From positions 1 through 47,620 of the forward strand of contig CAYSPS010000004.1 of the NCBI GenBank assembly GCA_964432975.1: DNA of 47,620 bases. Reading direction: 5' to 3'. Source of the DNA: CAYSPS01 sp964432975 (GTDB lineage Bacteria > Babelota > Babeliae > Babelales > UBA12409). Positions within the stretch are counted from its first letter, which is position 1, and every line of letters begins with the position of its first letter. Below are positions 16,098 to 23,939 of this stretch, one piece after another. Made by a program: the position numbers and the translations under genes. The notes beneath the pieces were generated by a model, which was not told the DNA's origin, did not search any database, and was given only the letters and a program-made list of their open reading frames with translations.

Positions 16098-17180
16098 TTA
16101 AAAAGAAAATTTTTGAGAACGTCGTTCTTGGCGCTCATGGTCTTGAAGCGCCTGGATAATTTCGCTCATATCACCAGCAATAACCCGATCGAGCTTTTGT
16201 AACGTTAGACCAACCTGGTGATCAGTTACGCGATTTTGTGGAAAGTTATACGTACGCACTTTTTCTGCACGCATACCAGAACCAACCATTTGTTTTCTAT
16301 CTTGGCTGCGCTTTGCTGCCTCTTCTTCACGCTTTGCGGCTGCTAATCGCGACATTAACATTTTCATTGCTTTTGCACGATTTTTATGTTGTGAGCGCTC
16401 TTCCTGGCAACTCACGACAACACCCGTCGGAATATGCGTAATACGAACTGCAGATTCGGTTTTATTTACATGCTGCCCACCGGCACCACCAGAACGATAT
16501 GTATCAACACGCAAATCTTGTGGATTAATCGTAATAGACTGGTCATCACCTACGACAGGAAAAACGGCAACAGTTGCCGTTGACGTGTGAATGCGACCGG
16601 AAGCTTCTGTTGCTGGCACACGCTGTACCCGATGCGTTCCTGCTTCAAATTTGAAAGCACCGTAAGCACCTTTGCCATCAACTTCAAGAACAATTTCTTT
16701 GTAGCCGCGCAAATCTGTTTCATGTGCGTCAACAACAACAGCATGCCAGCCACGCGATAAGGAATAGTTGAGATACATTTTGGCTAAATCACCAGCAAAA
16801 AGCGCCGCTTCTTGTCCACCAGCACCAGCACGAATCTCAATAAAGACATCCGAACGATCCATGGGATCTGGTGGATACAAAAGCTCTTCGAGCTCGCGCT
16901 CAAACACACTTTTTTGCTGGACAAATTCTTTTAATTCTTCATCGTACAACGCTTGCAGTTGCGGATCGGCGTGAGCCCGTTGTTGTTGTGCGCGCGTTAT
17001 TTCGTGGTTAATGCGATCTATTGCCTGTTTTTTACTCAGCACATCTTGCAAAAATGCATATTCACGCTGTAGGTCAACACGCTTTTTTTGATCTAACTGA
17101 CGAGCCGCCAACTGTTGTTCAAGCTCATCGCGGCGCTGCTGAAGCCGTTCCCACGGTATTAATTGATCGTCACTTACCAA
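16098..17180 (-). CDS. prfA: Peptide chain release factor 1
   Basis: The 360-residue product is the release factor for UAA and UAG. It carries the RF1 codon-recognition tripeptide PAT in HRVQRVPATEASGRIHTS and the peptidyl-hydrolysis motif GGQ in YRSGGAGGQHVNKTESA. The N-terminal coiled-coil domain (1-100) and C-terminal basic region are normal. The likely start is a TTG at 17180, with a weak TTTAGG Shine-Dalgarno upstream; no better in-frame start lies close by. The gene is 14 bases downstream of rpmE and presumably shares its transcript. Its stop codon abuts the CCA end of the convergent tRNA-Arg with no spacer. Confidence 0.95.
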   Translation of the reverse strand: MVSDDQLIPWERLQQRRDELEQQLAARQLDQKKRVDLQREYAFLQDVLSKKQAIDRINHEITRAQQQRAHADPQLQALYDEELKEFVQQKSVFERELEELLYPPDPMDRSDVFIEIRAGAGGQEAALFAGDLAKMYLNYSLSRGWHAVVVDAHETDLRGYKEIVLEVDGKGAYGAFKFEAGTHRVQRVPATEASGRIHTSTATVAVFPVVGDDQSITINPQDLRVDTYRSGGAGGQHVNKTESAVRITHIPTGVVVSCQEERSQHKNRAKAMKMLMSRLAAAKREEEAAKRSQDRKQMVGSGMRAEKVRTYNFPQNRVTDHQVGLTLQKLDRVIAGDMSEIIQALQDHERQERRSQKFSF

Positions 17181-17194
17181 GATTGGCCTAAAGA

Positions 17195-17392
17195 TTATTT
17201 TTTAAATTTCTTTTTAAACTTATCAATGCGTCCTGCAGTATCAACAAATTTCTGTTTTCCCGTAAAAAACGGATGACAGTGCGAACACAAGGTTGCACGA
17301 ATCGCATCACGCGTTGAGCGTGTTTTAAAAGTCGCCCCGCAGGTACAAACGGCAACGACATCATGTAACTCTGGATGAATACCCTTCTTCAT
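17195..17392 (-). CDS. rpmE: 50S ribosomal protein L31 (zinc-binding type)
   Basis: The 65-residue product begins MKKGIHPELHDV, the standard L31 N terminus. It carries the zinc-ribbon cysteines Cys16 and Cys18 (AVCTCG) and Cys36 and Cys39 (LCSHCHPFFTGKQKF), followed by VDTAGRIDKFKKKF. It is thus the C+ form. The rpmE-prfA order is common in bacteria and supports both calls. Confidence 0.95.
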   Translation of the reverse strand: MKKGIHPELHDVVAVCTCGATFKTRSTRDAIRATLCSHCHPFFTGKQKFVDTAGRIDKFKKKFKK

Positions 17393-17509
17393 GTGAACCC
17401 CAAAAACAATTGATTCTATATCTATACTTAAGTATTACGCAAAAAAGACAAACTGTAAAGCAAAGAGCTGCACGCAAGCGAGTTTGTGGACGCTGAAAAT
17501 ATAAGGGCC

Positions 17510-17537
17510 TTGCAAGTATTGCCACTTGACCTATGAT
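17510..17537 (+). promoter_or_regulatory. Putative promoter for the 17560-20927 gene set
   Basis: TTGCAA at 17510-17515 and TATGAT at 17532-17537, 16 bases apart, lie 22 bases before the ATG at 17560. The divergent rpmE gene begins about 120 bases upstream. Confidence 0.4.
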
Positions 17538-17559
17538 CAATTTGAAAGGAGCTCTCCTC

Positions 17560-17910
17560 ATGCTTAAAAAAGCCACTTTGCTCCTGCTCAGCATTCTGGG
17601 CATATGCATCGCGGTGAGTGGGAGCATGCAGCAATCATCTTCAGTAACCGTAAAAGATTCACCAAATACGCTGCGTACAACCGAATATCCCACCGTACAT
17701 TTTTTTCTCAACCTACTCGGAATTGCCAACATTCTTAAAGGTGCCGCCGTACAAATTTATCTTATTAAAGACGTCATTGCTATTGATCAAGAGATTAATC
17801 TTAAACACTTAATTGTTGGTGCAAGTTTAATTTTACTTTCTCAAATTCTTCGTTTGATCGAATGCCGTCACCATGCAACGCTTAAAAAAAATGTGACACA
17901 AAAAATATGA
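17560..17910 (+). CDS. Small membrane protein of unknown function
   Basis: The 116-residue product opens with a signal-anchor-like helix (MLKKATLLLLSILGICIAVS). Two further hydrophobic segments follow near residues 45-65 (VHFFLNLLGIANILKGAAV) and 75-100 (LKHLIVGASLILLSQILRLI), and the tail is basic. The AAAGGAG Shine-Dalgarno upstream of 17560 favours this ATG over the one at 17533. The stop overlaps the ATG of the next gene (ATGA), so the two are translationally coupled and it may be a partner of the glycosyltransferase-like protein. I do not recognise the family. Confidence 0.6.
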   Translation: MLKKATLLLLSILGICIAVSGSMQQSSSVTVKDSPNTLRTTEYPTVHFFLNLLGIANILKGAAVQIYLIKDVIAIDQEINLKHLIVGASLILLSQILRLIECRHHATLKKNVTQKI

Positions 17911-18773
17911 GCCATTTATCATCTTTCATTACTTTTTTTTGTATGCTCTTTATAAAAATATGTGCCGAGCAAGAACCAATTATTGACGTTGTTATTCCAT
18001 GCCATGAAAAAGATCTCGCCATGTTGCCCCTCGTGATTAATGGTATTAAAACGAACGGAAAAAACGTCAGACGCGTTATTGTGGTTTCTGCCAAAAAACT
18101 CGGCAATTTTGCTGAATGGTTTAGCGAGCAGGATTACCCATTTTGCAAACAAGACCTTGCACACCATATTTTTTATCTTCACGCACAAGCACATGAATTT
18201 ATCAAAAGTCATCCAAGCAAACTATGCTGGGTTTTTCAACAACTGCTCAAGTTATATGCGCCCTTTGTTATTCCAGATATTGCACCAAACGTGCTCGTAC
18301 TTGATGCAGATACTATCTTTATCAATAAAACAGAATTTATTGATCACGGAAACCACGCATTATATGACGCACGCGACGAGTATCTTGGCCCCTACTTTTT
18401 ACACGCCTGGGAACTCGTACCGCGTCTTGAAAAAATGTTTGCTGCATATTCGGGAATAGCTCATCACATGCTTTTTCAAAAAAACGTTTTACAGAACCTG
18501 TTCAATGTTGTCGAAGAACATCATAAAAAACCTTTCTGGCAAGCATTTTGTGCATGCATAAACAAATTCTCCATATACTGCGAACCCTGCGCATCAGAGT
18601 ACGAAATTTATTTTAATTTTGTGTTCCAACGATATGCTCATCAAGCGCGCATTAGAAAATTACACTGGGAAAATATGCGCTTTGATCATGTACCAATCAA
18701 AGAAATTGCATACTATAAAAAACTTGGCTATCATTGCATTTCATGCCATATTCCAAGCAAACAAAATGCCTGA
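17907..18773 (+). CDS. DUF6492-like glycosyltransferase-fold protein with N-terminal signal
   Basis: The 288-residue product starts with a hydrophobic signal-like segment (MSHLSSFITFFCMLFIKICA), immediately followed by a GT-A-like domain (PIIDVVIPCHEKDLAMLPLV). It has a DxD-type metal-binding motif in NVLVLDADTIFIN. LCWVFQQLLKLYAPFVIPDI and the SGIAHHMLFQKNV segment match the pattern I associate with the DUF6492 family. Several cysteines near the C terminus (CACINKFSIYCEPCASE) are unusual for a cytosolic enzyme. Translation is coupled to the small membrane protein before it. Placing a nucleotide-sugar enzyme outside the cytoplasm is odd: it could be a membrane-anchored enzyme or a secreted effector. 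Fold assignment is fair; substrate is unknown. Confidence 0.6.
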   Translation: MSHLSSFITFFCMLFIKICAEQEPIIDVVIPCHEKDLAMLPLVINGIKTNGKNVRRVIVVSAKKLGNFAEWFSEQDYPFCKQDLAHHIFYLHAQAHEFIKSHPSKLCWVFQQLLKLYAPFVIPDIAPNVLVLDADTIFINKTEFIDHGNHALYDARDEYLGPYFLHAWELVPRLEKMFAAYSGIAHHMLFQKNVLQNLFNVVEEHHKKPFWQAFCACINKFSIYCEPCASEYEIYFNFVFQRYAHQARIRKLHWENMRFDHVPIKEIAYYKKLGYHCISCHIPSKQNA

Positions 18774-18798
18774 GCCATTAGAATGAGTTAACAATCTT

Positions 18799-19683
18799 AT
18801 GTATAAAAAAACTCTTTTTTTATTTATTGTCACTACTGATACTTTTTCAACGCCACCGCTAACAATGGTCTGCAACTCATTTAACCGACCAATGCAACTT
18901 TATGCGCATTTAGAATCAGTCAAAAAATTCATACCCAACTTACAAGACGTACATATTATCTATCGTGCAAGCAATAAAAAATATTTGGATGCATATCACA
19001 TCGTACAAAAGGATTTTTCAGATTATAAATTTCATCAACAAGGAATAACTCCACATACTGATTACAAACCACTCATCATGCAAAGTGCATTCACCCCAAT
19101 GAATGGTTATATCATGTTTAGCGTTGACGACATCATCGTAAAGGACTTTATCGATGTAGAACTCTGTATGAGTACATTACAAAAAACAGGTGCTTATGGC
19201 TTTTATTTACGACTTGGTAAAAATATTAATTATTGTTACATGCTTGGAAAAAAGTCATTGCTTCCACGACATCGTGCAATAAGCAATGATATCATCAGCT
19301 GGTCTTTTCTTGACGGCACCGGTGATTGGCGATATCCGCACAGTGTAGATATGTCTATTTACAAAAAATCTGATGTCGTTATTTTTTTTAGAAAAAACAA
19401 TTTTTCTAACCCCAATACACTCGAAAGCACATGGACCAGATTTCCAAGCAAAAATAATTTTGGTTTATGTTTTAATGAATCAAAAATCGTTAACATTCCT
19501 GCAAATCTCGTTAATCCAAGCAAAAATCGCCATGCGAAAATCAATGACTATACGCCAGAAGCATTACTTAACAAATTTCTTGAAGGTTATAAAATCGATA
19601 CAACCAAATTTTATCGTATTGCAAATAATTCACCGCATCAGGAATATCCCTTCAACTTTGTTCTTCGTGAAGGAAATTCATGA
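18799..19683 (+). CDS. Glycosyltransferase-like protein with hydrophobic N terminus
   Basis: The 294-residue product has a short hydrophobic N-terminal segment (MYKKTLFLFIVTTDTFSTPP) and then a GT-A-like start, LTMVCNSFNRPMQLYAHLES. Residues around 110 read MFSVDDIIVKDFID, a plausible metal-binding DD motif at the position of DxD. The C-terminal half is rich in asparagine, lysine and aromatic residues. Similar proteins would be annotated as hypothetical or GT2-like. There is no strong Shine-Dalgarno. The gene follows the DUF6492-like gene after 25 bases, and its stop overlaps the enolase start (ATGA), so it sits inside one transcript. It could modify a surface glycan or a host target; neither is shown. 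Confidence 0.5.
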   Translation: MYKKTLFLFIVTTDTFSTPPLTMVCNSFNRPMQLYAHLESVKKFIPNLQDVHIIYRASNKKYLDAYHIVQKDFSDYKFHQQGITPHTDYKPLIMQSAFTPMNGYIMFSVDDIIVKDFIDVELCMSTLQKTGAYGFYLRLGKNINYCYMLGKKSLLPRHRAISNDIISWSFLDGTGDWRYPHSVDMSIYKKSDVVIFFRKNNFSNPNTLESTWTRFPSKNNFGLCFNESKIVNIPANLVNPSKNRHAKINDYTPEALLNKFLEGYKIDTTKFYRIANNSPHQEYPFNFVLREGNS

Positions 19684-20927
19684 ACATTAACGAAATTCAT
19701 GCATATCAAATTTATGATTCACGTGGCCTGCCAACGGTTGCCTGTGATATCATTCTGAATAATGCAATTCACGCACATGCCAGTGTTCCTTCAGGCGCAT
19801 CGGTGGGTATTCACGAAGCACTCGAGTTGCGTGATGGGGGCAGTGCGTTCATGGGAAAAGGTGTCAGCACTGCAATTGATCATATTCACAAGATCATTGC
19901 GCCTGCGCTTATTGGCAAAGAACTTGATGCGATCGGCATGGACAAGATCATCAAATCTCTTGATCCGTCACCACAAAAAAAAGAGCTCGGTGCAAATGCG
20001 ACACTTGCCGTGAGCATGGCGCTTTTTCGCGCACATGCACAAACACTGGGGGTAGAGCTTTATGACTTTATCGCCCGATCACTTGATAAGACAGAAGTGA
20101 CACTGCCCATTCCGGTACTTAATTTTATCAATGGCGGTGCTCATGCGCATAACAATCTTGCAATACAAGAATATATGATTATCCCTTACGGCGCACACAC
20201 CTTTGCACAAGCAATGACTTATGCAGTTGAAATTTTTTATGCACTCAAAAAACTGTTACAAGAGCATAACAAACCAACGTACACCGGAGATGAGGGTGGA
20301 TTTGCACCATCATTTGCAAACAGTATTGAACCGCTTGAATTTCTCATGCGCGCAATTGAACGTGCAAACATTGATTCTTCTACGGTCGCGCTTGGGCTTG
20401 ATGTTGCTGCATCGCAGTTTTATAACGAAGTTACATGCACTTACACGATTGATCAGCAAATATTATCTGCAAACGCACTCATAGATTTTTACGATCAGCT
20501 TATGCAAAAATTTCCCATTATTTATCTTGAAGATCCATGCGCACAAGACGATTGGACAAGCTGGCAAGAAATACAAAAACGTATAGGCAATCGCGCAACT
20601 ATCATTGGCGACGATTTACTCGTCACACAATCGGCGCGCATGCTGCATGCGCTGAAAAATGGTGCTGCGCATGGCGCAATCATCAAACCAAACCAAGTTG
20701 GAACGGTGAGCGAAAGTTTGGAATTCGCACTTTTGTGTCAAGAACATCAATGGACGACCGTAGCTTCTCACCGCTCAGGTGAAACATGCGACTGTTTTAT
20801 TGCAGATTTTGCGCTCGGCGTTGGCGCCAATTACATAAAATGCGGTGGATGTAGCCATGGTGAACGTTTAGCAAAATACAATCGGTTACTTCAGGTCGAA
20901 AATTTATATACTGAAAGCTCTTTATAA
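19680..20927 (+). CDS. eno: Enolase
   Basis: Interconverts 2-phosphoglycerate and phosphoenolpyruvate in glycolysis. At 415 residues it is slightly shorter than the usual 430. Key residues are in place: the NGGAHAHNNLAIQEYM histidine loop, GDEGGFAPS, the three Mg ligands in LGLDVAAS, YLEDPCAQDDW and IIGDDLLVT, the catalytic Lys in IIKPNQVGTVSES, and SHRSGE. The C-terminal GANYIKCGGCSHGERLAKYN is divergent from the common GQIKTG..RSER form but keeps the lysine. The start overlaps the preceding glycosyltransferase-like gene by four bases. Only one base separates its stop from that of the convergent second secretin gene. Confidence 0.95.
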   Translation: MNINEIHAYQIYDSRGLPTVACDIILNNAIHAHASVPSGASVGIHEALELRDGGSAFMGKGVSTAIDHIHKIIAPALIGKELDAIGMDKIIKSLDPSPQKKELGANATLAVSMALFRAHAQTLGVELYDFIARSLDKTEVTLPIPVLNFINGGAHAHNNLAIQEYMIIPYGAHTFAQAMTYAVEIFYALKKLLQEHNKPTYTGDEGGFAPSFANSIEPLEFLMRAIERANIDSSTVALGLDVAASQFYNEVTCTYTIDQQILSANALIDFYDQLMQKFPIIYLEDPCAQDDWTSWQEIQKRIGNRATIIGDDLLVTQSARMLHALKNGAAHGAIIKPNQVGTVSESLEFALLCQEHQWTTVASHRSGETCDCFIADFALGVGANYIKCGGCSHGERLAKYNRLLQVENLYTESSL

Positions 20928-20928
20928 C

Positions 20929-23346
20929 CTAATTCAAAAGCGGATTTTCTTCTTGCGCCAATAATGTTTTCAATTTATCGGAAGAAATTGATTTTGGCAT
21001 GATTTTTGGTGCCATTGTTGCAGGTCTTTCGCTTGGCTCACTTGGCGCAAGAGCTTCGGTCCAATCACCACGCGCTTCATAGTCCTTCAGTGCCTGACCG
21101 AGCTCTATACTGTCTTCTGGATAGAACAACAGTCGTGCAATTGGGTCTTGCAAACAACGCGTGCCTTCTGAAGATTTTACAAACAACTTAGAACAACCAA
21201 CCAATGCACTATCTTTGATAAATTGTTTGGATAAATAATCAATTTTTTCATGTGAAAATTCCGAAACGCCACGTCCCGCAACAGAAACTGGCGCAATACG
21301 CGTTGGCACCACAAAAATCATTAAATTGCGATGTCTATATTGACGCGTGTGACTTTTGAAAAAATACCCCAACAACGGAACCCGTGAAATAACGGGCACG
21401 GCAGGAACACTGTCAACAACCGATGACCGCGCGATACCACCTAATACAAGAACCTGACGATGTCCAACATTTGCATTTGTAGCTACCGTACGCTTCGTAA
21501 TAACTTTTGCTGCAAGAAAATCATTTGCTTTGACCGAAATTTCTAAATTAATGTTGTCTGGCGGCATGCTAATGCGTGGTCGAATAATTACTTCGGTCGC
21601 CGCTTTACGTTCAAAGTATTTAATGACAGCCGTACCACCAACGCTAGATTGGTCAACAGCACCCTGCTCCATGCGAATATCAACCGATTCAACTTTTGCA
21701 GGTTCATTATTTTTTGTAATTAAAAATGGTTGTGAAACTATTTTTGCATCTTCGATATTGCGTAATAACGAAATAACTGCGGCAATGCCATTGCCATCTT
21801 TAAATGTTAAGATGGTCGAACCTGCTGCTTGATCTTGAGCCAAATTATAACCACTGTCTTCATAACTTTGCTGCGAAAGCAAGTCAGATTCAATGCCAGC
21901 CGCACTATCAATCTTCGTGGTATCAGGTTTTGCATAAGTACCCGCGGTATAATCAACTAACGGCCCGTCAAGTTGCGCACTCTGCCATTTGAAATTATCA
22001 CTGCCCTTAAGATTGGTAATACGGCGCAACTGTGTGCCCAATTTATTTGATGCTTCATAGGTAAGATCAACAATAAGCACTTCAATTGCCACTTGCCATT
22101 GTTCTTGATCAAGTTGATCAATAAGCTTTTCAAGAATACGCCAATCGCGTTGCGTGCAGGCAATAATCAAATTATTGCCCCCTATGGTAATTCCTTGCGC
22201 TTTCTTTTTTTCTTTCACGCCAACATCGGTTGAACTTTCAATCTTTTTTGTCTGATCGTCTTGCGCCACTTCTTCTTGTTCAGCCCTGATAATAACAGTA
22301 CCCAACGGCTTGCCTGCCGTTTCTCCCGTTGATTGGCCAGCCTGTTGCTTAATCAATTTCGTCAACGTTTCTGCAAACGGCGCTGCTTTCAAGTACCGCA
22401 ACTGTTTGACATGCAAAACCGTTTTGTCAGCATCAAGCGGCTTATCTAGATATTTTTTTACAAAATCTTTAACACGCTGTACAGAGTCTTGCAAACCAAA
22501 CACCACAATAGAATTCGTTTGGCCTATCACCGATACCCGCGTGCTTGCAGAAAAATAATTTTTTGTATTTTTGTTCGGCTCAGCAACCAGAGGAAATCTA
22601 AACTGCTCTTCTTGACTGCGTGGCGGAATTAATGCATTTAAAACGTCGGCAACTTCTTTTGCACTCGTATGAACAATCGGAACAACTTCAATTGCTTCAC
22701 GAAAACCACCTTGATCTAATTCCTGTAAAATTGTCATCAGCGAACGAATAGTTTGCGCATTTCCGGTAATCAATAATGAATTGTAGGCATCGTCAAGCAT
22801 ATATTGCGCTGATTGTTGCGCAGGCAACATATCTTTTAGAATAGTATCCAAATTCGCTTTTGATTCGGCATCTTTTAAATTAATATTTTGAAAATAATAT
22901 AAATACCGAATACATGATTCACTGTGTGGCAACACCTCAATTGGCGTATTGACATATAATGGTGCTGCTTCGCGCTGAGCACTATCTAGTGGCTTAATGG
23001 TATACGTACTTTTATCAAGTTCACATATGGCAAAACCGGCAATATTGAGCATGGCAACCAACAGCTCCCAGGCTTGTGCCAATGTAATTTTATGCACCAC
23101 ATTAAATGTAACGGTGGTTTCTGCAAGTTTTTTTTGGTCAGTCGGCAAAATAACATTAACGCGTTTTTGCGCTGCCATGCGATTAACAACATCGAGAAGT
23201 TTATCATTGTTGAGTGAAAAATAGAGCATATGTTCATGCGGTGCTGCTTGCGAAGAAGACGTATCTCCCGCATATACAGTCAAACACAGGAGAGTGATAA
23301 AAACCAAAATCACATTTTGTTTCATCATGGTTTTACCATTACTCAT
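20929..23346 (-). CDS. Second secretin of the Gsp-like operon
   Basis: The product is an outer-membrane secretin of about 805 residues. A signal peptide (KQNVILVFITLLCLTVYAG) is followed by an N0-like domain (about 40-120, MLYFSLNNDKLLDVVNRMAA), N1 (about 145-210), N2 (about 220-300), N3 (about 310-410) and the secretin core. The core starts at QVAIEVLIVDLTYE and ends with VLVLGGIARSSVVD, SRVPLLGYFFKS and NLMIFVVPTRI. A C-terminal ~90-residue tail follows. It is a paralogue of the secretin encoded at 25550-28057 but clearly different in sequence. A GTG at 23352 overlaps the previous stop, but the ATG at 23346 has GGAG at five bases and is preferred. It is the last gene of the operon and converges with eno. 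Confidence 0.85.
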   Translation of the reverse strand: MSNGKTMMKQNVILVFITLLCLTVYAGDTSSSQAAPHEHMLYFSLNNDKLLDVVNRMAAQKRVNVILPTDQKKLAETTVTFNVVHKITLAQAWELLVAMLNIAGFAICELDKSTYTIKPLDSAQREAAPLYVNTPIEVLPHSESCIRYLYYFQNINLKDAESKANLDTILKDMLPAQQSAQYMLDDAYNSLLITGNAQTIRSLMTILQELDQGGFREAIEVVPIVHTSAKEVADVLNALIPPRSQEEQFRFPLVAEPNKNTKNYFSASTRVSVIGQTNSIVVFGLQDSVQRVKDFVKKYLDKPLDADKTVLHVKQLRYLKAAPFAETLTKLIKQQAGQSTGETAGKPLGTVIIRAEQEEVAQDDQTKKIESSTDVGVKEKKKAQGITIGGNNLIIACTQRDWRILEKLIDQLDQEQWQVAIEVLIVDLTYEASNKLGTQLRRITNLKGSDNFKWQSAQLDGPLVDYTAGTYAKPDTTKIDSAAGIESDLLSQQSYEDSGYNLAQDQAAGSTILTFKDGNGIAAVISLLRNIEDAKIVSQPFLITKNNEPAKVESVDIRMEQGAVDQSSVGGTAVIKYFERKAATEVIIRPRISMPPDNINLEISVKANDFLAAKVITKRTVATNANVGHRQVLVLGGIARSSVVDSVPAVPVISRVPLLGYFFKSHTRQYRHRNLMIFVVPTRIAPVSVAGRGVSEFSHEKIDYLSKQFIKDSALVGCSKLFVKSSEGTRCLQDPIARLLFYPEDSIELGQALKDYEARGDWTEALAPSEPSERPATMAPKIMPKSISSDKLKTLLAQEENPLLN

Positions 23347-23348
23347 TC

Positions 23349-23936
23349 TCACTCCGTTTCAAACGTTGCTGCGGTTTCGGCTTTATGTTGTAAAGTACTG
23401 AGCGCAATTGTCACATCAAGTGCATTATCTTTTTTTGAACGCACCAAATCAACCATTTTAATATCAATACGATTATTTTGTTCCAACTCCTGGAGCAATC
23501 GCACCAACTGCTGCATGTTTAAATCAACAAATTCTGCATCCATTTTAACTTCTTGATAGCCAAGCGATTGCAACTGTTCCAAATCATTAATCGTAACGGG
23601 ATAAGATTTTAAATTATTTTTAATACCCAAATGTGCAACAAGTGTTTCTATATATTCTGAAAGTTTAAAGTGTTTATCCTGATCAATAATCGCTTGCCCA
23701 CGTTGTTGCTCTTGCTTTAAAAATTCATTGCGTGACAAAAGGTCTCGTATCTTCACACGATCAGCATTAATCGCAATCATTTCACGACGCAATTTTCCTA
23801 ACGAGCGTACCTGCAGGTACATCAATCCACCAAAAAATAAGACCAAACCACCAACAATTATCGCTAAGACGCGTCGTTGTTGTTTTTCATCAAGTTGCCA
23901 TAAAACATTCATTAGTGATTGCACGACGCGATTCAT
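23349..23936 (-). CDS. gspM: GspM/PilO-like inner-membrane assembly protein
   Basis: The 195-residue bitopic protein has a cytoplasmic N terminus, a transmembrane helix at about 22-44 (RRVLAIIVGGLVLFFGGLMY), a coiled-coil segment at about 45-90 and a small ferredoxin-like periplasmic domain at the end. This is the GspM/PilO layout. In type II secretion and type IV pili such proteins pair with GspL or PilN and hold the inner-membrane platform. It starts after an AGGAG Shine-Dalgarno, three bases beyond the stop of the gspL-like gene, and is tightly followed by the second secretin. Sequence identity to GspM alone would be weak; order and topology carry the call. Confidence 0.7.
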   Translation of the reverse strand: MNRVVQSLMNVLWQLDEKQQRRVLAIIVGGLVLFFGGLMYLQVRSLGKLRREMIAINADRVKIRDLLSRNEFLKQEQQRGQAIIDQDKHFKLSEYIETLVAHLGIKNNLKSYPVTINDLEQLQSLGYQEVKMDAEFVDLNMQQLVRLLQELEQNNRIDIKMVDLVRSKKDNALDVTIALSTLQHKAETAATFETE

Positions 23937-23939
23937 GAT

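Noticed and set aside
15836..16098. Minus-strand frames over the two tRNAs and the spacer
   Set aside because: They read the complements of tRNA genes and a hairpin element, which commonly give spurious open frames.
23347..23352. GTG start for the second secretin
   Set aside because: The ribosome site directly abuts the GTG; the ATG six bases later has proper spacing.
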